Shown here: positions 37,697-45,795 of the stretch, piece after piece | How the letters are laid out: each line of letters begins with the position of its first letter | Position numbering within the stretch: position 1 is the stretch's first letter | Origin: Flavonifractor sp. AGMB03687 | GTDB taxonomy: Bacteria; Bacillota; Clostridia; Oscillospirales; Oscillospiraceae | Reading direction: 5' to 3' | Assembly: GCF_017811815.1 (NCBI RefSeq) | Contig: NZ_JADKZI010000007.1 | Span: 62,001-126,000, forward strand | DNA length: 64,000 nt | Made by a program: the position numbers and the translations under genes | Notes under the pieces: generated by a model | Database searches by the model: none | Told to the model about the DNA's origin: nothing | What the model saw: the letters and a program-made list of their open reading frames with translations, nothing else

Positions 37697-38267
37697 TGAT
37701 TACACCTCTTTTAGACAGTATTGGAGGTACAGGGACAATTTCATCTAACATATCTCCCAATACATCGGATACCCCAAATTTTCCTGCACGATACGTATAT
37801 GAAAGAGTTTCAATTAGTGCTATATCTTCGGAGCTGCCTTGCTCCAGTTCTAACTTTAATTTTTCAATATCCATTGCGTATTTCCTGATTTGAAAAATAA
37901 GTTTCTCAAAATACGAACTGCTAATGATGATTGATAAAAGCTGTGGATACATTTCACCTCCGGGACGGTTGCTATTGATAGCTCGAAGAATGTCTATCGC
38001 ATACTCACTTAGCCCCGTTGTTTCTGACATCTCTTTGTTTCCGATGTTGGTGTAATCCGATATACCAAGCAAATAATCAGTTGATACACCGAATAACTGT
38101 GACAGTTCTATCAGGTAGTCAGCGCTTGGATAATTCCCATCTTTTTCCCATGATCTATAAGTTTTCAGGTCGCAGCCTATCTTGTTTTTTACTTGCTCCT
38201 GAGTCAGGCCACACTGCTCCCTAAGTTTTTTCAGCCTTTTATCAGGTAGTTTACTCCCCGTTTTCAT
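37689..38267 (-). CDS. CI-like XRE repressor
   Basis: 192 residues. HTH (LKKLREQCGLTQEQVKNKI, LKTYRSWEKDGNYPSADYLIELSQLFGVSTDYLLG), then a helical C-terminal domain. More AT-rich than the rest of the element. It is divergent from the gene at 38384 across an operator region and overlaps the integrase gene, a typical lysogeny module. Confidence 0.85.
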   Translation of the reverse strand: MKTGSKLPDKRLKKLREQCGLTQEQVKNKIGCDLKTYRSWEKDGNYPSADYLIELSQLFGVSTDYLLGISDYTNIGNKEMSETTGLSEYAIDILRAINSNRPGGEMYPQLLSIIISSSYFEKLIFQIRKYAMDIEKLKLELEQGSSEDIALIETLSYTYRAGKFGVSDVLGDMLDEIVPVPPILSKRGVING

Positions 38268-38284
38268 CGTTGTATCACTCCATA

Positions 38285-38335
38285 ATAGGGTTTAAATAGG
38301 GAATTTACTCCCTGTTTGCAATAAAGTATACTACA
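38285..38335. promoter_or_regulatory. Divergent operator region of the tRNA-fMet element
   Basis: The inverted repeat AGGGA-ATTTAC-TCCCT (38297-38312) with extra AGGG half-sites in TAATAGGG and AAATAGGG and a further TTTACTCCCC inside the repressor start. These are likely repressor sites controlling the two divergent transcripts. Confidence 0.6.
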
Positions 38336-38383
38336 GTCATGGACGCAACGCAACTACATTTTTTCGTAAAGGAGTGTTTTGTG

Positions 38384-38581
38384 ATGACTGTGGAAGTCCC
38401 TCGTTTTATGTCCATCCGTGAAGTTGCAAGAACTGGCCTTTTATCTGAGTACACCTTGCGACTGATGGAAAAGCAAAAGCTGCTCCCTTGTGTATATGCG
38501 GGCCGAAAGTGCCTCATCAACTTTGACCGCCTGGTGGAGCAACTGAACGCCCCATCCCAGGAAGGAGGTGGCAAGAATTGA
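38384..38581 (+). CDS. Excisionase-like HTH protein
   Basis: 65 residues from the ATG at 38384 (AAAGGAG 9 bases upstream). HTH_17 type: FMSIREVARTGLLSEYTLRLMEKQKLLP and AGRKCLINFDRLVEQL. First gene of the rightward transcript opposite the repressor, so probably an excisionase or early regulator. Confidence 0.8.
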   Translation: MTVEVPRFMSIREVARTGLLSEYTLRLMEKQKLLPCVYAGRKCLINFDRLVEQLNAPSQEGGGKN

Positions 38582-38982
38582 GCAAAAAAAGAAACGCCCG
38601 CCGGGATGCTGCAACATCCAAGCGGGCAGAGATGGAGACCAGCCGAGCGGGCAGAGATCCCCACACTGATTCTACCACATGGCACGGACCTGTTTCAAGA
38701 TTTCTCGCAAAGGGACAGGAAAACGGCCTGCACCTCCGGGAGCTGGTGCGCCTTACTGGGTGGAGCACGCGGGAAGTTCGGCGGCAGATTCACATTGAGC
38801 GGCGGCAACATGTTCCAATTTGCAGCGACAGCAAAAGCGGCTATTACCTTCCATCCACACCCCAGGAGCGGGCCGCCTGTGTGCGCTCCATGCGCCACCG
38901 GGCGTGTGAGATTCTGGCAGCCGCTCGGGCTATTGAAGGAGATACAGAGATTGAAGGACAGGTGGCGATGTTTGATGTTTGA
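38578..38982 (+). CDS. Winged-helix phage-type regulator
   Basis: 134 residues with a TTG start at 38578 overlapping the previous stop and preceded by GGAAGGAGG. A basic N-terminus is followed by a winged helix (LHLRELVRLTGWSTREVRRQI, SKSGYYLP). The same type of small winged helix occurs in phage replication regions and in the ICE gene at 56510. Confidence 0.65.
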   Translation: MSKKRNARRDAATSKRAEMETSRAGRDPHTDSTTWHGPVSRFLAKGQENGLHLRELVRLTGWSTREVRRQIHIERRQHVPICSDSKSGYYLPSTPQERAACVRSMRHRACEILAAARAIEGDTEIEGQVAMFDV

Positions 38983-39166
38983 AGGCCAGCGCTTCACCGT
39001 CTTAGCCGTCGACGGCGCGTTTTTGGATGCCGCCGACCCCGGAACCGACGCCCTGCGCTTTGACGGTCTGACCTGGGAGGAGGCCGTCGAGCTGGCCCGC
39101 CTTTCCTTTAACCAGGGATATCAGATCGTGGTATGGCGGGCAGAGGAAAGCGCCGACACCACCTAA
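38975..39166 (+). CDS. Small hypothetical protein
   Basis: 63 residues, ATG at 38975 overlapping the previous gene by 8 bp. Mixed beta/alpha (RFTVLAVDGAFL, LTWEEAVELARLSFNQGYQIVVW). Family not recognised. Translationally coupled to its neighbour. Confidence 0.55.
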   Translation: MFEGQRFTVLAVDGAFLDAADPGTDALRFDGLTWEEAVELARLSFNQGYQIVVWRAEESADTT

Positions 39167-39182
39167 TAAAGGGGGGCGGATA

Positions 39183-39548
39183 ATGCCACGACATAAAGCA
39201 GCGCAAAATTGTAAGGTTCAATTTTGGATGTCGGCGCGGCAAGATTGCAAGGAAGGGCGATTCATTCAAGTTGGAAATTCGCTGCTTCTGTCCGAAGCGT
39301 TTCAAAAGCTATCTATGGGAGCCCGGAACTTGTATCTGTGCATGGCTATGGAAAGCGGCGGAAAACGCGCCTTTACATTTCCTCAATCAGCAGGAAAAAA
39401 GTACGGCTTTCCTCCGCGTTCCATGCGCCGGTACCAGCAAGAGCTATTAGACGCTGGCTTTGTCGAACTGGAGAGCAGCGGACGATTCACGCGAGAAAAG
39501 AACGCCTATTTATTCTCCACCCGGTGGAGGCCAGCGCCGGAAGATTAA
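39183..39548 (+). CDS. Winged-helix protein, candidate replication initiator
   Basis: 121 residues. FQKLSMGARNLYLCMAMESGG, a basic aromatic stretch and GFPPRSMRRYQQELLDAGFVEL form a helix-turn-helix/wing like those of small Rep or DnaD-type N-terminal proteins of phages and plasmids. It stands directly before a cluster of four dyad repeats, the arrangement expected for an initiator and its iterons. A transcription regulator is the alternative. Confidence 0.5.
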   Translation: MPRHKAAQNCKVQFWMSARQDCKEGRFIQVGNSLLLSEAFQKLSMGARNLYLCMAMESGGKRAFTFPQSAGKKYGFPPRSMRRYQQELLDAGFVELESSGRFTREKNAYLFSTRWRPAPED

Positions 39549-39578
39549 AACCTATCGGGTGGCTACATGTTGTAGATC

Positions 39579-39717
39579 TGTGCCAATTTGGCATAGTGCC
39601 GATCGGGTCTATTTTCTCACTGGTTATGCCATTTTGGCACAGTGCGTGCCCCAAATCGCAATTACACTGTGCCAATTTGGCATAAGATAGCCGCCCACAC
39701 TGTGCCAATTTGGCATA
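39579..39717. repeat. Four copies of a TGCCAA-N-TTGGCA dyad
   Basis: The near-palindromic 17-mer TGTGCCAATTTGGCATA occurs at 39579-39595, 39668-39684 and 39701-39717 in the same orientation and at 39625-39641 inverted with one change. Centres are 46, 43 and 33 bp apart. The region is non-coding (39549-39777) and follows the initiator-like gene. It may be a replication origin or a cooperative operator. Confidence 0.8.
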
Positions 39718-39777
39718 GCCAAATAAGACAATCATTCATCCAGAAAAAGAAAATTAAAAACCAGAGGGGAGAAACAA

Positions 39778-40383
39778 ATGATTGACCAAGCTAAAATGAA
39801 CCAGCTCAAGGAATACGGTGCCGCAGCCGCGCTGGAGCTGCGGGGGGAGATCGCCGCCGCATTGAAAGCCCAGACCGACGAGACATTGCGGGCCGTCAAC
39901 GGCTACTTTTCAGACCGCAAAGAAAAGGAAAAGGCGCTTTCTGACCGTATCGAAGCACTGAAGGACCAGAAAACAGAACTGGAGGAGCGAGTGGCCAACT
40001 ACGCCCCCAGGCTGGCAAATGCCACGCTTTCCGGGGACTCCGCCGACCTGGAAAACATCCAGGTGGAACTCACAAACCTGGAGGCCCAAAAGTCCGCGAT
40101 TGCCGCCCAGATCGGCCTCCTGTCCGGCGTCGCCGTGTCTGGAGATAAAGAGCTGTTCAGCGCAGCCGACGAAATGGCGCGGGCCCTAGATCAGTTCTGG
40201 ACGGAGACCCTGGCAGACCTCTCCACCCTTGCCATCTTTGCCGACGAGCAATCGAACCTCTGGAGGCAGGTGGCGAACCTCTCGACACTGGGTGGAGACC
40301 TTATGCCGCGCAACGCCGTTTTCTCCCGGGTGGAGGCAATGAAAAAAGATTTCCATGAAAAGGAAGGTGTAAACAATGAGTAA
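39778..40383 (+). CDS. Coiled-coil protein of unknown function
   Basis: 201 residues. A long central coiled coil (about 40-105, SDRKEKEKALSDRIEALKDQ through EERVANYAP) and helical ends. No enzymatic motif. The scaffold-like composition resembles phage structural-assembly or replication helper proteins, but the family is not recognised. It overlaps the next gene by 8 bp. Confidence 0.6.
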   Translation: MIDQAKMNQLKEYGAAAALELRGEIAAALKAQTDETLRAVNGYFSDRKEKEKALSDRIEALKDQKTELEERVANYAPRLANATLSGDSADLENIQVELTNLEAQKSAIAAQIGLLSGVAVSGDKELFSAADEMARALDQFWTETLADLSTLAIFADEQSNLWRQVANLSTLGGDLMPRNAVFSRVEAMKKDFHEKEGVNNE

Positions 40384-40921
40384 ACCTATCAGAAGAATGG
40401 CATACACGTCCCCCATGCCGTTGCCCAGAATGTGCCTGGTGAATGACCAGGCCCCCCAGCAGCCCCAGAAGCGGGACCCGGAAGTGGAGCGGAAGCTGGC
40501 CCGGGTTGTGGCGCTACTGGAAAAGCTGGTAAATGAGGACCGGCCGGCGGCGGCGGATGTCATGGCCGCGAAAAAGGCCCAGCGGCAGGAAAACGCCCGC
40601 CGGCTGCGCGAGCGGAACGCGAAAATGGACACTCCCAATGATGACGGGATGACGCCTTTACTGGATGCTATCCGGCGGGCCTGCTTTGAGACAGAATGCG
40701 AGAGCAGCGCAGCAGCTTATGCAATGCGGAACCCACACAAGGCTCAGCAGGACGCCCCCGGGGATGACCGGCTGCAATACCCGCACAAACCCCGGCAGCG
40801 TGAAGCATGGGAGGACCGGCTGGCCACCAGGGACAGCGGCGCTCGCTTCATGACGGCCTGTGAACAGGCAGAAGCAGCTTATGCCGCCCGGAACCCGCAC
40901 AAGCGCCGCCGGGAGAGGTAA
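40376..40921 (+). CDS. Unknown basic protein with internal repeats
   Basis: 181 residues, highly charged and probably largely disordered. Two copies of AAYAxRNPHK (residues about 117-126 and 168-177), with a third partial YPHKPRQ, suggest a duplicated short binding motif. Family not recognised. Confidence 0.55.
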   Translation: MSKPIRRMAYTSPMPLPRMCLVNDQAPQQPQKRDPEVERKLARVVALLEKLVNEDRPAAADVMAAKKAQRQENARRLRERNAKMDTPNDDGMTPLLDAIRRACFETECESSAAAYAMRNPHKAQQDAPGDDRLQYPHKPRQREAWEDRLATRDSGARFMTACEQAEAAYAARNPHKRRRER

Positions 40922-40926
40922 AAACA

Positions 40927-41000
40927 GCCCCCGGATTGTATCGCGTGTACAATCCGGGGGCATCCCTACCGTGGTCCATATCGCTCACATTTTACCACGG
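40927..41000 (+). promoter_or_regulatory. Two leader hairpins before the sigma gene
   Basis: GCCCCCGGATTGTA (40927-40940) pairs perfectly with 40948-40961 (7-nt loop, no T-run), and CCGTGGT (40969-40975) pairs with ACCACGG (40994-41000). The second ends 2-3 bases before the ribosome binding site GAAGGGGCGG, so folding could affect translation of the sigma factor. Confidence 0.55.
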
Positions 41001-41016
41001 GAAGGGGCGGTTTTCA

Positions 41017-41616
41017 ATGAGCATTGAAGAATTGGCAAAGTTGATTCAAGCAGGCGAGCAGGACAAAGTACTGGAGCTCTGGCAGCAGGTGCGGCGCTTT
41101 GCATACCGGCAGGCCCGCCGGTGGTCTGCTGTCACCGGGGAAGATACTGAGGACCTCTTGCAAACCGCTTTTATAGCCCTCTTGGCCGCCCTGGAGGGCT
41201 GGAACCACGAGCGGGGCCAGTTCCTCACCTGGTACGGTTTGCGGCTCAAATCGGAGTTCACAGAGGCCACAGGGCAGCGCACACAACGGGACAGGCTGGA
41301 CCCGCTGCAAAATTATCTATCCCTTGATACTCAATTGACAGATCAAGAAGGGGGCGTGCTCCTTCTGTCTGACGTTATACCAGACCCGAGAGCGGCGGCG
41401 GAAATGGAGGCTGTTGTGGAGCGTGACGCGGCAGCACGCCGGAATGAAGCAATCCGGAAAGCGCTGGACGCCCTCCCAGCAGATCAGCGGCGGGCCGTGG
41501 TGCTGCGGTATTGGTATGGAGAGGCAGTGGACAGCAAGGCCCACCAGGCAGCCCTGAAAGCCCTAAGACGGCCCGACGTGTCCCGGGGACTGCGGCAGTA
41601 CATGACCCCCGTATAA
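41017..41616 (+). CDS. Phage-type sigma-70 family factor
   Basis: 199 residues from the ATG at 41017. Region 2 (WQQVRRFAYRQARRWSAVTG, EDTEDLLQTAFIALLAALEGW, FLTWYGLRLKSEF) and a region 4 core (ALPADQRRAVVLRYWYG) are visible. Sigma-like proteins of this type in gut prophages drive late genes. Here it lies upstream of the HTH and tape-measure genes, which it may activate. Confidence 0.8.
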   Translation: MSIEELAKLIQAGEQDKVLELWQQVRRFAYRQARRWSAVTGEDTEDLLQTAFIALLAALEGWNHERGQFLTWYGLRLKSEFTEATGQRTQRDRLDPLQNYLSLDTQLTDQEGGVLLLSDVIPDPRAAAEMEAVVERDAAARRNEAIRKALDALPADQRRAVVLRYWYGEAVDSKAHQAALKALRRPDVSRGLRQYMTPV

Positions 41617-41648
41617 ACCCTAAGAAAGCCACAGAAAGCACAAGCGAG

Positions 41649-42020
41649 GTGATAAAAACGACACCGCGAAAAGAAAAAGCACTGCAGGCGTTTTTGGTGA
41701 GCAGAACCCAGGCAGAGGCGGCAAAGGCCGCCGGGATCAGTGAAAACACCTTGCGGGAGTACCTGAAAGACAAGGAGTTTAACGAGCGATACCGGAAAGC
41801 CTGCGGCGATTTGCTGCGGGACGCCGCCCAGCAGGCCCGGCAAGGCATTTCCCCGGCGCTGGAGACCCTGCGGGAGATTGCAGAGACCCCAGGAAACCCG
41901 CAAGCCAGGATCATGGCCGCCCGCTCTACCCTGGAATACTCATTGCGGCTGACGGAAAGGGTGGACTTCCTGGAACGCCTGGAGGACCTTGAAAAAATGC
42001 AGAGGGAGGCCGGACAGTGA
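41649..42020 (+). CDS. Helix-turn-helix protein, terminase-small-like
   Basis: About 123 residues if GTG 41649 is the start. The frame is open further up but overlaps the sigma gene. FLVSRTQAEAAKAAGISENTLREYLKDKEF is a homeodomain-like HTH as in phage small terminases, followed by helices (RQGISPALETLREIAET). The GAGGTGA that would serve as ribosome binding site covers the GTG and is followed 5 bases later by ACG, so the true start is uncertain. Confidence 0.6.
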   Translation: MIKTTPRKEKALQAFLVSRTQAEAAKAAGISENTLREYLKDKEFNERYRKACGDLLRDAAQQARQGISPALETLREIAETPGNPQARIMAARSTLEYSLRLTERVDFLERLEDLEKMQREAGQ

Positions 42021-42292
42021 ATCTTGACCTTTTAAAGCGCCTCCGCCGCTTGGAGGCGGAAGCGGCACAGAGACAGGCAGGAAAGACCGTTTTTCTCCTG
42101 GAGGGCGGGGCGCGGTTTTTAACCGAGGATGACCCGATAACCTACCTGCTCCAGCACGGCCCCCAGAGCCCCCGGGGCCGGATCGTGGGGTATGAGCACA
42201 CGGAGGGGCGGGAGGTGGACCCCATTTCCTGCTCCGTGGATGAGTGTATCAATGAGCTGCTGCTGAAAGGGGGCGATGATGTTTGCGTGTAA
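42017..42292 (+). CDS. Small hypothetical protein
   Basis: 91 residues, GTG start overlapping the previous stop by 4 bp. Helical N-terminus (LDLLKRLRRLEAEAAQRQAG) then an acidic domain. Not recognised. Part of a tightly coupled late operon. Confidence 0.55.
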   Translation: MNLDLLKRLRRLEAEAAQRQAGKTVFLLEGGARFLTEDDPITYLLQHGPQSPRGRIVGYEHTEGREVDPISCSVDECINELLLKGGDDVCV

Positions 42293-42591
42293 GGAAATCC
42301 GCCTTGCTGGAGTTCATCCGTTCCCGAGAGTCGGTGACATTCCCCGAGATCGAGAAGTTTTTTCAAGGAAAACGGTACGATTATCAGGGGTGTACGGCTA
42401 TCAAATTATCCGGGGATATTTTGTGGCATGGCTGGAGCCATAAAGCAGGGGTAAGTTTTTTGGAGCTCTACGAAGCGGGCAAGATAGACCTTGTCAATGA
42501 TGAAGGTGCTCCCATTCCGCCCCCCCGTCTGCGCTTTGCAGAGGGTCCCCCTGACTATCCGTTTAGACAAGTTTTGATCAAAGCGAGGTGA
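42283..42591 (+). CDS. Small hypothetical protein
   Basis: 102 residues with a TTG start at 42283, preceded by AAAGGGGG. SALLEFIRSRESVTFPEIEKFF looks like a winged-helix start, then DILWHGWSHKAGVSFLELYEAG. Not recognised. Directly precedes the tape-measure gene. Confidence 0.55.
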   Translation: MRVRKSALLEFIRSRESVTFPEIEKFFQGKRYDYQGCTAIKLSGDILWHGWSHKAGVSFLELYEAGKIDLVNDEGAPIPPPRLRFAEGPPDYPFRQVLIKAR

Positions 42592-42599
42592 CAATAAAA

Positions 42600-44507
42600 A
42601 TGGCGGCAATACATGAAGTTCTTGTCATGGAGGACCAGTTCACGGCCCCCCTGACACGATATCTATCCTTAATCCAAAGGTCCGCCGGCGCATCTGATGA
42701 TATGCGGGCGTCGCTGCTCAACATCGAGACAGCCACCGCCCGAACAGCTATGGCAGTTGAGGAAATGAGCCAGCAAATGAGTCAGTATGGATCGAGCACT
42801 CGGCAGGCGAGAACGCAAACCGATAACCTCATGAACTCCATTAAAAAACTGGTTGGTGCTTACGCTGGTATAAAGGGCGTGCAAACGCTGCTGAACCTGT
42901 CCGACACTTACGCCTCCAACACCGCCCGCATCAACATGATGAATGACGGCTTGCAGACTACCGCCGAGCTGCAAGACCAGATTTATTTGGCGGCGCAGCG
43001 GTCCCGTGGTTCGTATCAGGCCACCACCAACCTGGTGGCCAAGCTGGGCACCCTGGCGGGCGACGCGTTCAGCAACTCGGCGGAGACCGTAGCCTTTGCC
43101 GAGCAGCTTAATAAGCAGATCGCCCTTTCGGGTGCATCCACCCAGGCGGCGGACGCGGCTATGCTTCAGCTGATTCAGGGTCTATCCTCCGGCGCCCTGC
43201 GCGGCGAGGAATTGAACTCCATCTTGGAGCAGACCCCCACCATCGCCCAGACAATTGCGGACTATATGGGCGTCACCACGGGCGAAATGCGGGAGCTGGC
43301 CAGTGAGGGCGCGGTGACCGCATCCGTGGTCAAAAACGCCCTCCTCTCTTCTGCCGAAGAGACAAACGCTAAATTTGCGGAAATGCCCATGACCTGGGGC
43401 CAGGTGTGGACAAGCGCAGTAAATACGATAACCAAAGCAGCCGAACCCCTTTTGTCCGTTATAAACTCGCTGGCCAACCTTATTGGAAACAATATGGACG
43501 TTGCAATCGGGGTATTTTACGGGCTTGCTGCCGCTGTCACATTTTACGCAATAGCGCAAAGCATTGCCACCGGCGCCGCACAGACGTTTTTCTCCACTTT
43601 GATGAGTCACCCCATCCTTTTGGCCATCGCTGCCGCTATCGGTGTTGTAATTGCGGTAATTTACAAGTGGATTCAGTCCGTGGGCGGCCTGGAAGTGGCC
43701 TGGATGACCGCAAAAGACGGTATTTTGTACGCGTTTGACTGGCTGAAGATCGGAGTCATGACGGGTGTTTATATCGTCATGAACTTACTGGATCAGATGT
43801 CCTTGAAATTCCAATCGGTCGGCGTGGCCGTGGCCAATTTCATCGGTGATATGAAGGTCAACGTTCTCACCATCCTGCAAAGCATGGTTAACGGCGCCAT
43901 CGACATCATCAACAGCCTGATTAACACGGTGAACAAGATCCCCGGTGTGGCGTTTGAGACCATCGAGCACGTCACCTTTGCAACGGAAGCATCTGTGCAG
44001 AACGAGGCCGCCAAAGCTGCCCGCAATGCTGCCCTCGCTGCTTCTGAGGCTGACGCAGCCGCCCGGGCCGCCGAGAGTGAACAGCTCCTTGCGGACATGC
44101 AGACCCAGAGAGAGGCCGACCACGCCAGCCGCCTGGCTGAGATCGAGGCCAAAAAGGCTGAGATTGCCAGTCAGACCGCGGATACCACCGTTTCTTCCAC
44201 TTCCTACCCCACCTACGACGAACTCCAGCAGCAGACCGATGGAATTGAAGAAGCGAACAGCACTCTTGAGGATATTGAAAAATCCGTGAACATGTCGGAT
44301 GAGGATATCAAGTCCCTTGTGGACATGGCGGAGCGCCGCTATGTGAACAAGATCAACTTGACCGCTCAGACCCCGGTCATCAACATCAACGGCCAGAACA
44401 CCGGCAACACCGCCGCAGACCGAAAGGCCCTGGCGGCGGCCATCCAAGAGGTGTTGATGGAACAGATTGCATCTACTTCTGTCCGGTCCACAGCTATGGC
44501 GTATTAA
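42600..44507 (+). CDS. Phage tail tape-measure protein
   Basis: 635 residues from the ATG at 42600 (GAGGTGA 8 bases upstream). Residues about 75-280 are the tape-measure N-terminal domain (LNLSDTYASNTARINMMNDGL, ALRGEELNSILEQTPTIAQ, TASVVKNALLSSAEETN). Two to three long hydrophobic segments follow (VFYGLAAAVTFYAIAQ, HPILLAIAAAIGVVIAVIY), then a long Ala/Glu-rich coiled coil. Length corresponds to a short tail. No tube, chaperone or baseplate gene accompanies it. Confidence 0.85.
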   Translation: MAAIHEVLVMEDQFTAPLTRYLSLIQRSAGASDDMRASLLNIETATARTAMAVEEMSQQMSQYGSSTRQARTQTDNLMNSIKKLVGAYAGIKGVQTLLNLSDTYASNTARINMMNDGLQTTAELQDQIYLAAQRSRGSYQATTNLVAKLGTLAGDAFSNSAETVAFAEQLNKQIALSGASTQAADAAMLQLIQGLSSGALRGEELNSILEQTPTIAQTIADYMGVTTGEMRELASEGAVTASVVKNALLSSAEETNAKFAEMPMTWGQVWTSAVNTITKAAEPLLSVINSLANLIGNNMDVAIGVFYGLAAAVTFYAIAQSIATGAAQTFFSTLMSHPILLAIAAAIGVVIAVIYKWIQSVGGLEVAWMTAKDGILYAFDWLKIGVMTGVYIVMNLLDQMSLKFQSVGVAVANFIGDMKVNVLTILQSMVNGAIDIINSLINTVNKIPGVAFETIEHVTFATEASVQNEAAKAARNAALAASEADAAARAAESEQLLADMQTQREADHASRLAEIEAKKAEIASQTADTTVSSTSYPTYDELQQQTDGIEEANSTLEDIEKSVNMSDEDIKSLVDMAERRYVNKINLTAQTPVININGQNTGNTAADRKALAAAIQEVLMEQIASTSVRSTAMAY

Positions 44508-44522
44508 AGCGCTGGTAAAACA

Positions 44523-44552
44523 AAAGCACCCCCGAGAGATCGGGGGTGCTTT
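44523..44552 (+). terminator. Terminator after the tape-measure gene
   Basis: A 13-bp perfect stem (AAAGCACCCCCGA) with a 4-nt loop, followed by TTTGC. Ends the rightward operon. Confidence 0.8.
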
Positions 44553-44633
44553 GCTGTGCGCCGGAAAGGCAGAAGAAGCGCACGAATAAAAGACTATCTT
44601 CAGTATACTATAACCGAGAACAGAACACAAGTT

Positions 44634-44996
44634 CTATTTCTGGGGCTGGTCAAGGCTCCTGGTCACCTTATCCCGCTTTGCCTGGGTGACCACCGCCCGC
44701 TCGATAAACTGCGGGACGGGCTCCCCTGCGGCCTGGGCGGCTTCCTGGGCGGCTTTGAGGGTATCCGGGGATAGCTGGAGCCCTCCACCCTCCCGGGGGT
44801 GCTCCTGGGCGCTGTCGGGCTCGCCTATACACTCCAGAACATAGTCCCGCAATACTGCATTGGATGTCTTTCCTTGCCCGGCACAATACGCCTTGAAACT
44901 TTCTGCCTGCTCTTTTTTGACGCGGCAAGCTAGGCTCGCTATATTTTCCCGTTGATATTTGGCCGAAGCCCTTTTCTGTGCTTCCGTTGGTGCCAA
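44634..44996 (-). CDS. RHH-type regulator
   Basis: 120 residues with a TTG start at 44996 preceded by GGGGGGTGA; the longer frame has no ribosome binding site. SLACRVKKEQAESFKAYCAG and TSNAVLRDYVLECIG form a ribbon-helix-helix fold. A Pro/Gln-rich linker leads to a second helix pair. It is divergent from the gene at 45289 across three copies of TATATGGTTAA, presumably its own operator. Confidence 0.7.
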   Translation of the reverse strand: MAPTEAQKRASAKYQRENIASLACRVKKEQAESFKAYCAGQGKTSNAVLRDYVLECIGEPDSAQEHPREGGGLQLSPDTLKAAQEAAQAAGEPVPQFIERAVVTQAKRDKVTRSLDQPQK

Positions 44997-45045
44997 TATA
45001 TCACCCCCCTTTTCAAAGAAGATTATACCACACATTATATATTTT

Positions 45046-45114
45046 TAACCATATACAAAACACACAAATATATATGGTTAACATTGTGTATTCTGTCGCT
45101 TGATATATGGTTAA
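45046..45114. promoter_or_regulatory. Operator with three TATATGGTTAA sites
   Basis: Sites at 45071-45081 and 45104-45114 in direct orientation and 45045-45055 inverted. The AT-rich region lies between divergent genes and contains the -10 candidates of both. It fits cooperative binding by the RHH protein. Bases 45120-45270 form a long leader with a CACCC/GGGTG hairpin and no gene. Confidence 0.65.
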
Positions 45115-45288
45115 TCATATAGTACAATAAGACCATGCAAGGGGGCAACACCCCGAGCGGGACCGGCGAAGGTGGACGGGTAACACTAAGAACACCACGC
45201 AAGAGCGGAACGGGATATGGTAAGTCACCCCCGGGAGGGTGCACATAAAGCCCACCGCCGCCAGAACATCACGGAGGAGGTACATAGT

Positions 45289-45558
45289 ATGAGCACCAAT
45301 GAACTGGAGAGGAAGGTCCGGGAGCTGCGCCAGCTGCAATCCCTGATTGAGGAGGCCGAGGCAGAGGCCGAAGCCATCAAAGACGCCATCAAGGCCTATA
45401 TGGGCGATTCTGAGGAGCTGCGGGCCGGGGAGTATAAGATCACCTGGAGGGCCGTGAAGTCCTCCAGAATCGACACCACGGCCCTCCGCAAGGCCCTTCC
45501 CGATGTGGCCCAGGCTTTCACCAGGGAAACTACCGCCCGCCGCTTCTGCGTGGCATGA
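45289..45558 (+). CDS. Phage-type small helical protein
   Basis: 89 residues (GGAGGAGG 8 bases upstream). A coiled-coil half (NELERKVRELRQLQSLIEEAEAE) and a beta-rich half (GEYKITWRAVKSSRIDTTAL, TTARRFCVA). Such proteins are frequent next to phage recombination genes in Firmicutes. Function not known. Confidence 0.7.
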   Translation: MSTNELERKVRELRQLQSLIEEAEAEAEAIKDAIKAYMGDSEELRAGEYKITWRAVKSSRIDTTALRKALPDVAQAFTRETTARRFCVA

Positions 45559-45675
45559 GAAAAGCCCCTTGTATCAGCACCGACCAAAGCGAGATACAAG
45601 AGGCAGCCAATGACCACGGGGGCCTGGTGCATCCAGTGTACCACGGCCCCCTCCAAAAGACAAGGAGGAATTTAC

Positions 45676-45795
45676 ATGAACATCAACGAAACCCAAGCGG
45701 CTATTGTCCGGCTTCTGGAGCGGGCGAACGCCCGGCAGCTGTCCCTTATTCTCCGCATGGTGCGCGTGGTAGTGGGAGAGGGGGAGAAGGCATGA
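45676..45795 (+). CDS. Small helical peptide 1
   Basis: 39 residues, AAGGAGG upstream. The pattern IVRLLERANARQLSLILRMVRVVV resembles the peptide encoded at 45977 and is typical of tiny phage/ICE proteins. Overlaps the next start (ATGA). Confidence 0.6.
   Translation: MNINETQAAIVRLLERANARQLSLILRMVRVVVGEGEKA

Noticed and set aside
39579-39717. CRISPR array
   Set aside because: Repeats are 17 bp, one is inverted, spacing is irregular (33-46 bp between centres) and no cas genes are present.
43785-44630. Minus-strand frame opposite the tape-measure gene
   Set aside because: Shadow; no ribosome binding site and the tape-measure motifs are on the plus strand.
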